DNA of 35,484 nt from CAZWVM01 sp964637705 (lineage in GTDB: Bacteria > UBA8481): contig CAZWVM010000008.1 of the NCBI GenBank assembly GCA_964637705.1, forward strand, positions 1-35,484. The letters are read 5' to 3'. The translations under genes and the position numbers were made by a program. Below, one piece after another: positions 1-7,612 of this stretch (the first letter of the stretch is position 1; each line of letters begins with the position of its first letter). The notes beneath the pieces are model-generated. The model was not told where the DNA came from. It was given only the letters and a program-made list of their open reading frames with translations, and made no database searches.

Positions 1-30
1 TCACGCATGGACGAGGTTTAAAAGGGGTTT

Positions 31-54
31 CTCCGTGTCTCTGTGCCTCCGTGG
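31..54. repeat. Tandem octamer repeat (CTCYGTGN x3)
   Basis: Three adjacent 8-base units are visible: CTCCGTGT, CTCTGTGC and CTCCGTGG, preceded by a T-run. Read on the other strand this is the 'CACGGAG/CACAGAG' type of short intergenic repeat found in many bacterial genomes. It lies upstream of the first gene promoter. Its function is unknown. The 8-base period is shared with repeats near 5191-5479 and 34094-34148. Confidence 0.6.
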
Positions 55-92
55 CTAATCAACCTCCGGCCATCGAGGTAGTCCGGGTCTCG

Positions 93-121
93 TTGACGCC
101 CGCCTCGATCCCGACGATGAT
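93..121 (+). promoter_or_regulatory. Leaderless promoter of the Nudix gene
   Basis: TTGACG (93-98), a 17-base spacer and GATGAT (116-121) are followed by 6 bases and then the ATG at 128. No Shine-Dalgarno sequence precedes the start. The transcript would begin at or next to the A of the ATG. The same geometry recurs at several other genes in this window. Confidence 0.45.
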
Positions 122-127
122 GAAGAC

Positions 128-712
128 ATGCCCGATCGAGAATTGAAACCCTGGCAGGTCCTGTCGGAGCGCGAGGTCTACCGTCGCGATCCTTACCTGT
201 CGATTCACCTGCAGGATCTCCGCCTGCCGGACGGGCGCGTGATCGAGGATTACCTGCGCGTCCAGGTTCCGGAATTCGTCATCGTCATCGCCGTGACGGA
301 GTCCGGAGAGTTCGTCGTGGAGCGAAACTACAAGCACGGGCCGCGCCGCATCATCCTGGACATGCCGGCCGGGATGCTGGAGCCCGGCGAGAACGCGGAG
401 GAGGGAGCGCGCCGCGAACTCCTGGAGGAGACCGGCTACGAGGCCTCCGCCTGCGCTTTCCTCGGCGCCTTCTGGCTCCATGCCAACTACGGTTGCGCCC
501 GGGCCCATTTCTACCTCGCGACGGGCTGTCGGAAGGTCGCGGAGCCGGATTCGGGGGATCTCGAGGAGATGGAGATTCTGCTCATGGCGGCGGAGGAACT
601 GTACGGCGCGCTCGACCGGGGCGAGATTCACCTCCTCTCGATGGCGACCGCGATCGCTTTGGCTCGATCCCTGCCTCCGGATCGGCTATCCTTTCGCCCG
701 GGACCTCGATGA
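128..712 (+). CDS. Nudix hydrolase (ADP-ribose/nucleotide-sugar pyrophosphatase type)
   Basis: A 194-residue cytoplasmic protein. Residues 82-104 form a complete Nudix box: G, then E seven residues later at 88, then R-E-L-x-E-E-x-G-Y. This is the Mg-binding, diphosphate-cleaving motif. N-terminal strands and a C-terminal acidic stretch resemble ADP-ribose or GDP-sugar pyrophosphatases, which hydrolyse nucleotide diphosphates linked to a second moiety. The start is chosen because a promoter ends 6 bases upstream and there is no SD. The stop overlaps the ATG of the GHMP kinase (ATGA), so the two are translationally coupled and probably work on related sugar nucleotides. The exact substrate cannot be read from the sequence. 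Confidence 0.88.
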   Translation: MPDRELKPWQVLSEREVYRRDPYLSIHLQDLRLPDGRVIEDYLRVQVPEFVIVIAVTESGEFVVERNYKHGPRRIILDMPAGMLEPGENAEEGARRELLEETGYEASACAFLGAFWLHANYGCARAHFYLATGCRKVAEPDSGDLEEMEILLMAAEELYGALDRGEIHLLSMATAIALARSLPPDRLSFRPGPR

Positions 713-1695
713 TCATCAGCCAGACGCCGTTCCGCATCTCCTTCTTCGGGGGAGGGACCGATTACCCGGCCTGGTATCGCGAGGAGCCCGGGGCGGTCCT
801 CTCCACGACGATCGACAAGTATTGCTACCTCAACTGCCGCCGGCTCCCGGCCTTCTTCTCCTACCGGATCCGCGTCGTCTACACCAAGCACGAGGTGGCG
901 GACACGGTGGACGAGATACGGCATCCGGCGGTGCGCGAGTGCCTGCGGCTCCTGGGGCTGGACGAGGCGATCGAGGTCACGCATGCCTCCGATCTCCCGG
1001 CGCGCACCGGACTCGGGGCCTCCTCGGCCTTCATCGTGGGACTCCTGAACACGCTGCGGGTCATGAAGGGCGTCTACCCGTCGAAGAGGGATCTCGCCCT
1101 CGACGCCATCCACGTGGAGCAGGAGATGATCGGTGAGGCGGTGGGGTCGCAGGACCAGGTCGCGGCCGCTCACGGAGGATTGAACCGGATTGATTTTCGC
1201 GGCGACGCCATCGATGTGAAGGAACTTGGTGTCCCTCCCGAGCGCGTGGCGGCTCTCGAAAGTCACCTGCTCCTCTACTTCACCGGGATCTTCCGCAATG
1301 CGCCCGAGATCGCGAGCGACCAGATCCGGCACATCGCGGACCACCGCGAGGCGATGAGGGAGATGCGGGCGATGGTGGGGGAGGCCCAGGGGATCCTCGA
1401 GGGGCATGGACCTCTCGAGCCGATCGGCCGCCTGCTCCACGATTCCTGGATGATCAAGCGCACTCTCTCCGAGAGGATCACGAACCCGACGATCGACGCG
1501 ATCTACGCGGCGGCGCGCGAGGCGGGGGCGATCGGGGGAAAACTGCTCGGCGCGGGCGGAGGAGGGTTCATGCTCTTCTTCGTTCCGCCGGAAAGGCATC
1601 ACCTCGTCAGGGAGCGTTTGGGGGAACTCGTGAAGGTGCCGTTCCGCTTCGAGAGGGGCGGATCGCAGGTCATCTTCCGGAACCCCGATTTCTGA
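709..1695 (+). CDS. GHMP-family sugar kinase (heptose 7-phosphate kinase-like)
   Basis: A 328-residue cytoplasmic kinase. The N-terminus carries the FFGGGTDYP signature (about residues 12-20) typical of the HddA-like branch (D-glycero-D-manno-heptose 7-phosphate kinase). The GHMP ATP-binding motif GLGASSA lies at 101-107, and a C-terminal glycine-rich motif (G-A-G-G-G-G-F) lies near residue 280. The ATG at 709 is chosen over a much longer upstream reading frame because it overlaps the Nudix stop (ATGA) and begins exactly at the family N-terminus. HldD is encoded elsewhere in the window, which supports a heptose role, but fucose-1-kinase-like relatives also share these motifs. The heptose assignment is therefore inference. 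Confidence 0.82.
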   Translation: MIISQTPFRISFFGGGTDYPAWYREEPGAVLSTTIDKYCYLNCRRLPAFFSYRIRVVYTKHEVADTVDEIRHPAVRECLRLLGLDEAIEVTHASDLPARTGLGASSAFIVGLLNTLRVMKGVYPSKRDLALDAIHVEQEMIGEAVGSQDQVAAAHGGLNRIDFRGDAIDVKELGVPPERVAALESHLLLYFTGIFRNAPEIASDQIRHIADHREAMREMRAMVGEAQGILEGHGPLEPIGRLLHDSWMIKRTLSERITNPTIDAIYAAAREAGAIGGKLLGAGGGGFMLFFVPPERHHLVRERLGELVKVPFRFERGGSQVIFRNPDF

Positions 1696-1705
1696 GCGTT
1701 GCGCG

Positions 1706-4555
1706 GTGACGACCAGGAACAGGGCGTGGGCTACCGCCGGAATCCTCTTCTTCGTTCTTATCGCGGCGGCGGCCATATCCTGCGGAAGAGCGCCGGAGGC
1801 CGCGGAAGCGGGCTCGAGAGATCTCAATCCCTTCGTCGTCTCGGCCACGGCCTCATCGGTGCAGAACTATCGCCATCCGGCCGAGTGCGCCTTCGACGGG
1901 GACGCGACGACGCGGTGGTCGAGCGAGTTCCGCGACGGGGAATGGATCGAGGCGCGCTTCGACCGGAGTGTGATCCTGGATACCGCGGTGATCGTATGGG
2001 AGGCGGCCCGGGCGGCCCGGTACGTGCTCGAGGTGCGCGACGAGTCGGGGGCGTGGATCGAGGCCGCGCGCATCATGGACGGCCGCGCCGATGCGCTGGT
2101 CGATACGCTCGCGATCGCCTCTCCGCGCCCGGCCGTCGCTGTGCGGGTGCGGACCGACAGCCGGGCGACCGGTTGGGGCAACTCGATCTTCGAACTCCGG
2201 CTCTTCGGTCGTGCCGAGGGTGAACCGCCGGCGCGGAGCCTCGTGGGATGGCGGAGGCCCCTGACCGGGATCGAGCAGAGGGAGGTCTCGGCCGCGGAGC
2301 GGCTCCTCGCGGAGGCGGCCGCCGATCCACCTGCGTCGCGGGGGATGAGCGATGATGCGTTTCTCGATCTGGTCTCCCGCCGCGCCTTCGATTACTTCTG
2401 GTGGGAGTCGGATCCCGGGACGGGTCTGACGCGGGACCGGGCCTGGAATTTCCATGCGGGCGACGATCGCGAGGCCTCTTCCATCGCGGCGACCGGGTTC
2501 GCCCTCACGGCTCTCGTCGTCGGCGCCGAGCGGGGCTGGGTGCCGCGCGCGGAGGCCCGGGAGAGGGCGATGCGCACGATCCGGTCTTTCGCGGACGGGA
2601 CGGTGCGCAACGTCCGGGGGTTCTTCCCCCACTTCGTCAACATGCGCACGGGCAAGGACGAGGGGGGGACCGAGGTCTCGACGATCGACACCGTGCTCTT
2701 CCTCTGCGGCATGATCACGGCCGCGGAATACTTCGGCGACACCGAGATCGCGGGGCTGTCACGCCGGGTCTTCGAGAGGGTCGACTGGGAGTGGGCTCGC
2801 AACGGCAAGACGCACGTCTCGATGGGATTGGAGGCGGACGGGAAGTTCATCACGTATACGTGGGGATCGATCGCGGACGAGGGGACGCTCCTGTATCTTC
2901 TCGCCCTCGGCAGCCCGACTCACCCCCTGGCGCCCTCGGCCTGGGACTCGCTCGAACGGGACCTTGGGGAATTCGCGGGGCACCGCTTCATCGCTTCGAA
3001 GCACGTCTACCAGTCGATCTTCCGCTACCAGTATCCCTTGATCTGGTTCGACCTGCGCGGGCGCGTCGACCGCCACGGCGTCGATTATCCCCTGAACGCG
3101 ACGCTCGCGACCCTGGCGATGCGCGATTACTGCATCGAGCAGGCCGCGCGCTTCCCGGGATCCTTCGGCCCCGATCTCTGGGGCCAGGGGGCGGCGGACG
3201 GGTTGGAGAACCGCTACATCGGATACGGTTTTCCGCCCGGAAATCCTCCGGCCGACGGCACGGTTGTCGTCTATGCCCTGGGCGGATCGATCCCGTTTCT
3301 CCCGCGACACGCGATCCGGGGCCTGCGCGCGCTGTATGACCGTCAGCGCGAGACGTGGGGCCGGTATGGATTCACCGACGCGGTCAACGTGGGGGCGGAC
3401 TTCCGCACCCGCGACGTGATCGGGCTCGACCAGGGAACCCTTCTGCTCTCCATCGAGAACCACCGGTCCGGCCTGATCTGGCGCACCTTCATGAAGAACG
3501 CGTGGGTGCGCGCGGCGATGTCGAGAGTGCCGTGGCGTGGAGCGGAGGATGTCGAGGGGCCGGGAGCGCCCGTGGACCTCGCGCGGCTGGATTGGACTTT
3601 TCGCGCCGGTCGAAACGCGGATCCACCTCCGGCCGGTTCGGGCGTGCCGGTCCTGGTGCCTGATCGGCTGCGCGCCGCCCACGCGGACCTGAAGGATTTC
3701 AGGGGCGCGGGGTGGTACGAGGTCGTCGTGCCCCTGGAGGCGGAGAGGATCGCGCGCTGGATTGCCTCGGGCCGGGGCACATGGCTCTGGATGGGCGGCG
3801 TATCCGGAGGGGATCTCGTCCTCGTGAACGGCACGAGAGTCGGCGAGACGCCGGAATCCGCCGAAGGGTCCGTCTCGGCGCGGATCCACCGCGTGCCGGC
3901 CGGCCTGCTGAAGGAGGGGTCGAACCGGGTGAGCATACGCCTCTCCTCGGCCGGCGGTACGGGCGGCATCATCTCGGCCCCGGTCCGTCTCGGCCCCGCG
4001 CCGCCGCGTCCGCCCCTCGCGCTTGTCGATCCGCGAATCCCGATGCCCGCGGAGTGGATGTCGTCGTTCCGTTCCGTCCCGATCTGGTCAGCCGGAAAAC
4101 CGCTGCCGCCCCCGGACCGGGCCGGGGTCTGGGAGGCGGAGGGCGCCGTCGTGAGCGTCGAGCCGGCGTCGTCAGGAGCGGCGCATACCGGCCTGCGCAT
4201 CGCCTACGACGTAACCAGGCCCGGCGCCTTCGGAGGCTGGTGGATCAAGCCGGCCGCGCCGGTGAACGCGCGCGTGGCGGGGATCGTGATCTCGGCGCGG
4301 GGTGACGGGGCGTTCTCTCCGGACGTTCCGCTCGACGTCAAGGCGACCGGCCCGTCCGGCATCGTGACGGAGGGAACCACACTGCGAGGACTGGAGGCCG
4401 CGCCGCGCCGCTTCTTCGTTCCGATCGGATCGTTTCCCTCCATCGCCGCGCGCAACCTGCCGCTCAGGGAGTGCACCGTCTTCTGGGACGGCCGCGTCGC
4501 CGTCAAGAAGGGCGCCATCGTCATCGAGGGACTTGAGTTGCTGCTCGCCGATTGA
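1706..4555 (+). CDS. Lipoprotein with F5/8-type C domain and glucoamylase-like (PF10091) domain
   Basis: A 949-residue exported protein starting at GTG, 10 bases after the kinase stop. It has a signal peptide with a hydrophobic core and Cys26 as a likely lipidation site (A-I-S-C). Residues ~38-175 form a discoidin/F5-F8 C carbohydrate-binding module (pattern A-F-D-G-D-x-x-T-R-W). Residues ~215-600 match the glucoamylase-like domain, with the stretch RRAFDYFWWESDP, a G-T-E-V-S-T-I-D-T segment and an ENHRSGLIW end. Relatives include GH144 beta-1,2-glucanases. The C-terminal ~350 residues look like beta-sandwich galactose-binding folds. The likely role is degradation or remodelling of a glucan at the cell surface. 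The true substrate is unknown. Confidence 0.8.
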   Translation: MTTRNRAWATAGILFFVLIAAAAISCGRAPEAAEAGSRDLNPFVVSATASSVQNYRHPAECAFDGDATTRWSSEFRDGEWIEARFDRSVILDTAVIVWEAARAARYVLEVRDESGAWIEAARIMDGRADALVDTLAIASPRPAVAVRVRTDSRATGWGNSIFELRLFGRAEGEPPARSLVGWRRPLTGIEQREVSAAERLLAEAAADPPASRGMSDDAFLDLVSRRAFDYFWWESDPGTGLTRDRAWNFHAGDDREASSIAATGFALTALVVGAERGWVPRAEARERAMRTIRSFADGTVRNVRGFFPHFVNMRTGKDEGGTEVSTIDTVLFLCGMITAAEYFGDTEIAGLSRRVFERVDWEWARNGKTHVSMGLEADGKFITYTWGSIADEGTLLYLLALGSPTHPLAPSAWDSLERDLGEFAGHRFIASKHVYQSIFRYQYPLIWFDLRGRVDRHGVDYPLNATLATLAMRDYCIEQAARFPGSFGPDLWGQGAADGLENRYIGYGFPPGNPPADGTVVVYALGGSIPFLPRHAIRGLRALYDRQRETWGRYGFTDAVNVGADFRTRDVIGLDQGTLLLSIENHRSGLIWRTFMKNAWVRAAMSRVPWRGAEDVEGPGAPVDLARLDWTFRAGRNADPPPAGSGVPVLVPDRLRAAHADLKDFRGAGWYEVVVPLEAERIARWIASGRGTWLWMGGVSGGDLVLVNGTRVGETPESAEGSVSARIHRVPAGLLKEGSNRVSIRLSSAGGTGGIISAPVRLGPAPPRPPLALVDPRIPMPAEWMSSFRSVPIWSAGKPLPPPDRAGVWEAEGAVVSVEPASSGAAHTGLRIAYDVTRPGAFGGWWIKPAAPVNARVAGIVISARGDGAFSPDVPLDVKATGPSGIVTEGTTLRGLEAAPRRFFVPIGSFPSIAARNLPLRECTVFWDGRVAVKKGAIVIEGLELLLAD

Positions 4556-4566
4556 GGTTCGCGCGG

Positions 4567-5262
4567 TCAGCCGCGCATCACGACGACCAGGAAGTCCAGG
4601 GTGAACGCCACCGTCCAATGCAGCGCGAGCCCGGGCAGGAATGAACGGGAGTAGAGAGCCAGTCCGCCCATCAGGAAGGCCCCGGGGAACGAAGAGAGAA
4701 ATTCGAGGAGAGGTTTTCCCGCGTGGCCGAGCCCGCAGAGGATCGACTGTCCGGCATTCCAGCGCGTCAGGGGGTTCGGGAATGGCGCCTTGTAGAGAGG
4801 GGAGAGAAGGAATCCGCGGAAGAGGTATTCCCAGGCGAGAAGACGCAGCAGCATGCGGGTCTCGTGCCGGAGGAAGGGGAGAATTCCTCCGCGCGCCAAG
4901 GGGTCCAGGGGATAATGGCGGCGGAACTCCTCGAGTCCCGAGATCCACCCGAGCACCGGCAGGAACGCGACGTAGAGCAGGACGGCGAGGATCCAACCCC
5001 GGGCGCTCCCTCTTGAGAAGCCCTGCTCCGAGAGGGTCGCGATACGCGCGAGCGACAGGAAGAGGGAAGGGATGAGAAGAAAGCAGGCGAGATCCTCGAG
5101 AGTCGTGGAATCAAGCCAGCCATACCCCGGAAGGGCGAGCCGCCGGTTCAGGAGGAGAAGCGCCGCCGCCCCGGCCCCGTAGGCGAAAAAGGGGACACTC
5201 TGGAAAAAGGGGACACTCTGACACTTTGACACAGCTGAAGTGGCGCGGGGTATATTCTCCAT
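4567..5262 (-). CDS. CPBP-family intramembrane protease (CAAX protease-like)
   Basis: A ~231-residue multi-pass membrane protein. The CPBP motif appears as W-E-Y-L-F-R-G: the first Glu of the usual EExxxR is Trp here, a variant I recall from part of the family. Two later His-containing motifs (L-G-H and L-H-W near the C-terminus) complete the proposed metal or catalytic site. The N-terminus is doubtful. Residues ~12-26 are translated from the inverted-repeat element (5191-5236), giving two copies of S-V-P-F-F, and the only in-frame starts are the ATG at 5262 and a GTG inside the repeat at 5232. The element may have replaced the original 5' end. The substrate is unknown. Confidence 0.7.
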   Translation of the reverse strand: MENIPRATSAVSKCQSVPFFQSVPFFAYGAGAAALLLLNRRLALPGYGWLDSTTLEDLACFLLIPSLFLSLARIATLSEQGFSRGSARGWILAVLLYVAFLPVLGWISGLEEFRRHYPLDPLARGGILPFLRHETRMLLRLLAWEYLFRGFLLSPLYKAPFPNPLTRWNAGQSILCGLGHAGKPLLEFLSSFPGAFLMGGLALYSRSFLPGLALHWTVAFTLDFLVVVMRG

Positions 5263-5479
5263 GTCAGACCGAGCGCGGGGCGAGGCGGAAAATCGGATGC
5301 CCGAGGCGTGCTGGAAGGCTGTCTAAAAACGAGATACGAGATATCACGAAGTCAAGGCAATACCGGCGAAACGTGGCGCAGTCACTCGCGTCTCTTCGGC
5401 CGCCCGCGCATCGCATCTGTGTCAGAGTGTCCCCTCCCCGAAGAGACCGAGCTGTGTCAAAGTGTCAGAGTGTCCCCTT
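5191..5479. repeat. Inverted-repeat element with GTGTC octamer units
   Basis: The outer arms 5207-5236 and 5450-5479 are perfect 30-base reverse complements. A second, shorter copy of the motif lies outside the left arm (5191-5198) and inside the right arm (5419-5434). On the + strand the right arm contains the octamers GTGTCAAA, GTGTCAGA and GTGTCCCC in a row. The ~213 bases between the arms (5237-5449) are less GC-rich and hold no gene I can support. The arms reach into the start of the CPBP gene and provide the last codons and stop of the SDR at 5465. This looks like a REP/MITE-like mobile repeat without its own transposase. Confidence 0.7.
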
Positions 5480-6415
5480 GTCCCGGTCCCGGTACCAGGA
5501 GACGACGCGGCGGATGCCGTCGGAGAAGGGCACCCAGGAGCGGTCTCCGAAGAGCGAGGAGAGCTTGACGGTGGAGAGCATGCGGTACGGGATGGTGTCG
5601 GGCTTGGTCGCGTCGAAGACCGGTTCGACGTCGTGACCGCAGGCCGCGAGGACGTGCCCCACCGCCTCGCGGATCCGGATCGTGGACCCGGTCGCGACGT
5701 TGACGGGATCGCAGGCGCAGTGGCGCTCGGCGACCTGGAGGATGATGTCGACCATGTCGTCCACGTAGATGAAGTCCCGGATTGTCGCGCCCGTTCCCCA
5801 GACGACGAACGGATTCTCCCTGCGGAGGGCGCGGTTGATGAGCGCGGGCAGGACGTGGGCCTTGTCGGGGTCGAACTTGTCCCACGGCCCGTAGATGTTC
5901 GTCGGCCGGATGATGCCGATCTTCATCCCGTAACGGTGCGCGTAGAACCGGCAGAGCTCCTCGGTGTAGCGTTTCATCCAGGCGACGCCCTGGTACATCG
6001 GGTAGACCGGCTTGTTGAGGTCCAACTCGTCCTCCCGGATCGGGTAGAAGGCCTCCTGGTACACCGTGGACGAGGACATGAAGACGACGCGGTCCACGCC
6101 GTTGACGCGGCAGGCCTCGAGCAAACCCGCGTTCACCTGGAGGTTGGGCAGGACGAGGGCGGTGGGACGGTCCTTCATGACCTGGGCCCCGAAGGTTTGC
6201 GCGGCGCAGATGAAGACGATCTCGCGCCCGCGCGTCGCCTCCACGCAATCCTCGTAACGCGTGAAGTCGAACCGCCCGAATCTCGACTCGAGGAACCGCG
6301 GTTTCTTCTCGTGCCAGGTTGCGAGCAGGTCGGCGCCGAGGGCATCGAGACGAAGGGCGAGATTGGCGCCGACGAGGCCGGTGCCGCCGGCCACGAGCAC
6401 TTTGCGGTCCTTCAT
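5465..6415 (-). CDS. NAD-dependent epimerase/dehydratase-like SDR (copy A)
   Basis: A 316-residue extended SDR with the nucleotide-binding motif GGTGLVG (10-16), a serine-rich SSSTVY segment (114-119), and RPTNIYGP and RDFIYVDD motifs typical of sugar-nucleotide epimerases and GDP-fucose synthases. The usual YxxxK is altered: at the lysine (K148, in A-W-M-K-R) the residue four before is Val144, with Tyr141 three residues earlier. The ATG at 6415 is chosen because an AAAGGA SD precedes it and it overlaps the upstream gene's stop (ATGA). The stop codon lies inside the inverted-repeat element. It is paired with a paralogous SDR immediately upstream, and a joint role in making a surface sugar nucleotide is likely. 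Confidence 0.8.
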   Translation of the reverse strand: MKDRKVLVAGGTGLVGANLALRLDALGADLLATWHEKKPRFLESRFGRFDFTRYEDCVEATRGREIVFICAAQTFGAQVMKDRPTALVLPNLQVNAGLLEACRVNGVDRVVFMSSSTVYQEAFYPIREDELDLNKPVYPMYQGVAWMKRYTEELCRFYAHRYGMKIGIIRPTNIYGPWDKFDPDKAHVLPALINRALRRENPFVVWGTGATIRDFIYVDDMVDIILQVAERHCACDPVNVATGSTIRIREAVGHVLAACGHDVEPVFDATKPDTIPYRMLSTVKLSSLFGDRSWVPFSDGIRRVVSWYRDRDKGTL

Positions 6416-7410
6416 GAGATCGGGTTCCTTTCGGTGAAGACGTTGTAGCGGCGTTCGGCCAGGTCGCGGTGAGCGCGGAACCATTCCATCGTCGAGCGGA
6501 TTCCGTCCTCGATGGAGATTTTCGGCGCCCAACCGTGACCGCGAGCCCGCGCGATGTCGAGGATGCGGACGCGGTCGCCGGCGGGCTTCGTCGCATCCCA
6601 GACGATCTCGGGAGCCTTCGGCATCTGCGCGGCGACGATCTCCACGATCCGGCGGATCGTGACGCCCGCCCCGCTCCCGAGGTTCAAGGGCTCGCGGATG
6701 CCCCTCTCCACCGCGAGCATCATGCCGTCGGCCACGTCGGCGGCGTGGATGAAGTCGCGGACCGGCGAACCGTCGCCCCAGACGACGAGGGGGTTCTCGC
6801 CGTCCTCGGCGCGCCGGATGAGGGAGGGGATGACCATGGCGTTAGCGGGATCGAAGTTGTCGTAGGGTCCGTAGACGTTCGCGGGCCGGACGATCGAGAT
6901 CTTGTCCCAGCCGTGCTCGATCGCGTACGCCTCCGCCTGCAGTTCCCCCATCCGCTTCGCCCAGCCGGCGAACCGGTCGTTCGGCGACGGAAAGGTCTTC
7001 CAGACGTCGTCCTCGTGGAAGACCTCGGCCGGCGCGTACACCCCGACCGTCGACGTGAAGAGATACCGTTCGGCGCCCGCCTGCCGCGCCGCCTCCATCA
7101 TGCAGGTGTTGAAGAGGATCGTGGGCACGAAGAAGCTGGCCGGCTTCTTCTGCGTCATGGCCGGGGACCCCTTGATACCCGCGAGGTGAAAGACGATGGA
7201 ACAGCTGCGGGCCGCCGAGAGGCAGTTCTCGAAGCGCGTCAGGTCGGTCCGCGCGAACTCGGCGCCGGGATGGGCCCGCGCCGGATCGTCGAGCGAGGCG
7301 ATCCGCACCGAGGCGCCCGCGGCGAGGAGTTTCTCGACGAGGGGACGGCCGATGAGGCCGGTGCCACCGGTCACGAGAACCCTGAGCCCGTTGTAGAAAC
7401 CGCTCGACAT
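6412..7410 (-). CDS. NAD-dependent epimerase/dehydratase-like SDR (copy B)
   Basis: A 332-residue extended SDR. Motifs: GGTGLIG (15-21), FTSTVGVY (118-125), VRPANVYGPYDNFDP, and RDFIHAADVADG. The lysine of the active-site helix is K152 (F-A-G-W-A-K-R), but the position of the catalytic Tyr, four residues before, is Ala148. Related proteins annotated as GDP-fucose synthase-like share the GWAKR form as I remember them, so this may be a natural subfamily rather than decay. The ATG at 7410 is supported by a TATCAT box 6 bases upstream and the absence of an SD (leaderless start). Its last bases overlap copy A. The enzyme reaction is unknown. NAD(P)-dependent redox or epimerisation of a nucleotide sugar is the family expectation. 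Confidence 0.8.
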   Translation of the reverse strand: MSSGFYNGLRVLVTGGTGLIGRPLVEKLLAAGASVRIASLDDPARAHPGAEFARTDLTRFENCLSAARSCSIVFHLAGIKGSPAMTQKKPASFFVPTILFNTCMMEAARQAGAERYLFTSTVGVYAPAEVFHEDDVWKTFPSPNDRFAGWAKRMGELQAEAYAIEHGWDKISIVRPANVYGPYDNFDPANAMVIPSLIRRAEDGENPLVVWGDGSPVRDFIHAADVADGMMLAVERGIREPLNLGSGAGVTIRRIVEIVAAQMPKAPEIVWDATKPAGDRVRILDIARARGHGWAPKISIEDGIRSTMEWFRAHRDLAERRYNVFTERNPIS

Positions 7411-7416
7411 GGTCAC

Positions 7417-7444
7417 ATGATAATGGACGGGCGTGGCCGAACAA
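7417..7444 (-). promoter_or_regulatory. Leaderless promoter of the tandem SDR genes
   Basis: On the minus strand TTGTTC (7444-7439), a 16-base spacer and TATCAT (7422-7417) are followed by 6 bases and the ATG at 7410. No SD is present. It shares a ~200-base divergent region with the promoter of the radical SAM operon. Confidence 0.45.
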
Positions 7445-7554
7445 GGGGAAAGCCGGGGACAAGCCGGGGACGAACGGATTCTCGATCGCATGGCACCCGG
7501 CGTGCGCCGCTCCGCCGGGGATCGGTACCGGGGCCGCCTCTTCACGCGCTGCGC

Positions 7555-7583
7555 TCAACATGCCGCGCCCTCTCGTGTATACT
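7555..7583 (+). promoter_or_regulatory. Promoter of the radical SAM/glycan operon
   Basis: TCAACA (7555-7560), a 17-base spacer and TATACT (7578-7583). The first ATG after the -10 box is at 7592, which opens a six-codon mini-ORF rather than the radical SAM gene itself. Confidence 0.45.
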
Positions 7584-7591
7584 GGGGACCC

Positions 7592-7612
7592 ATGCCGAGT
7601 CCGCTTCCATGA
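7592..7612 (+). other. Possible leaderless mini-ORF (MPSPLP) coupled to the radical SAM gene
   Basis: ATG at 7592 lies 8 bases after the -10 box and encodes only six residues (M-P-S-P-L-P). Its TGA (7610-7612) overlaps the ATG of the radical SAM gene at 7609. That gene has no SD, so ribosomes ending the mini-ORF could restart there. This is speculative and based only on geometry. Confidence 0.25.

Noticed and set aside
5226..5636. Short reading frames inside the 5191-5479 element (for example MLEGCLKTRYEIS...)
   Set aside because: No recognisable domain; the frame runs through the repeat arm into the opposite-strand SDR. I could not confirm a transposase remnant.
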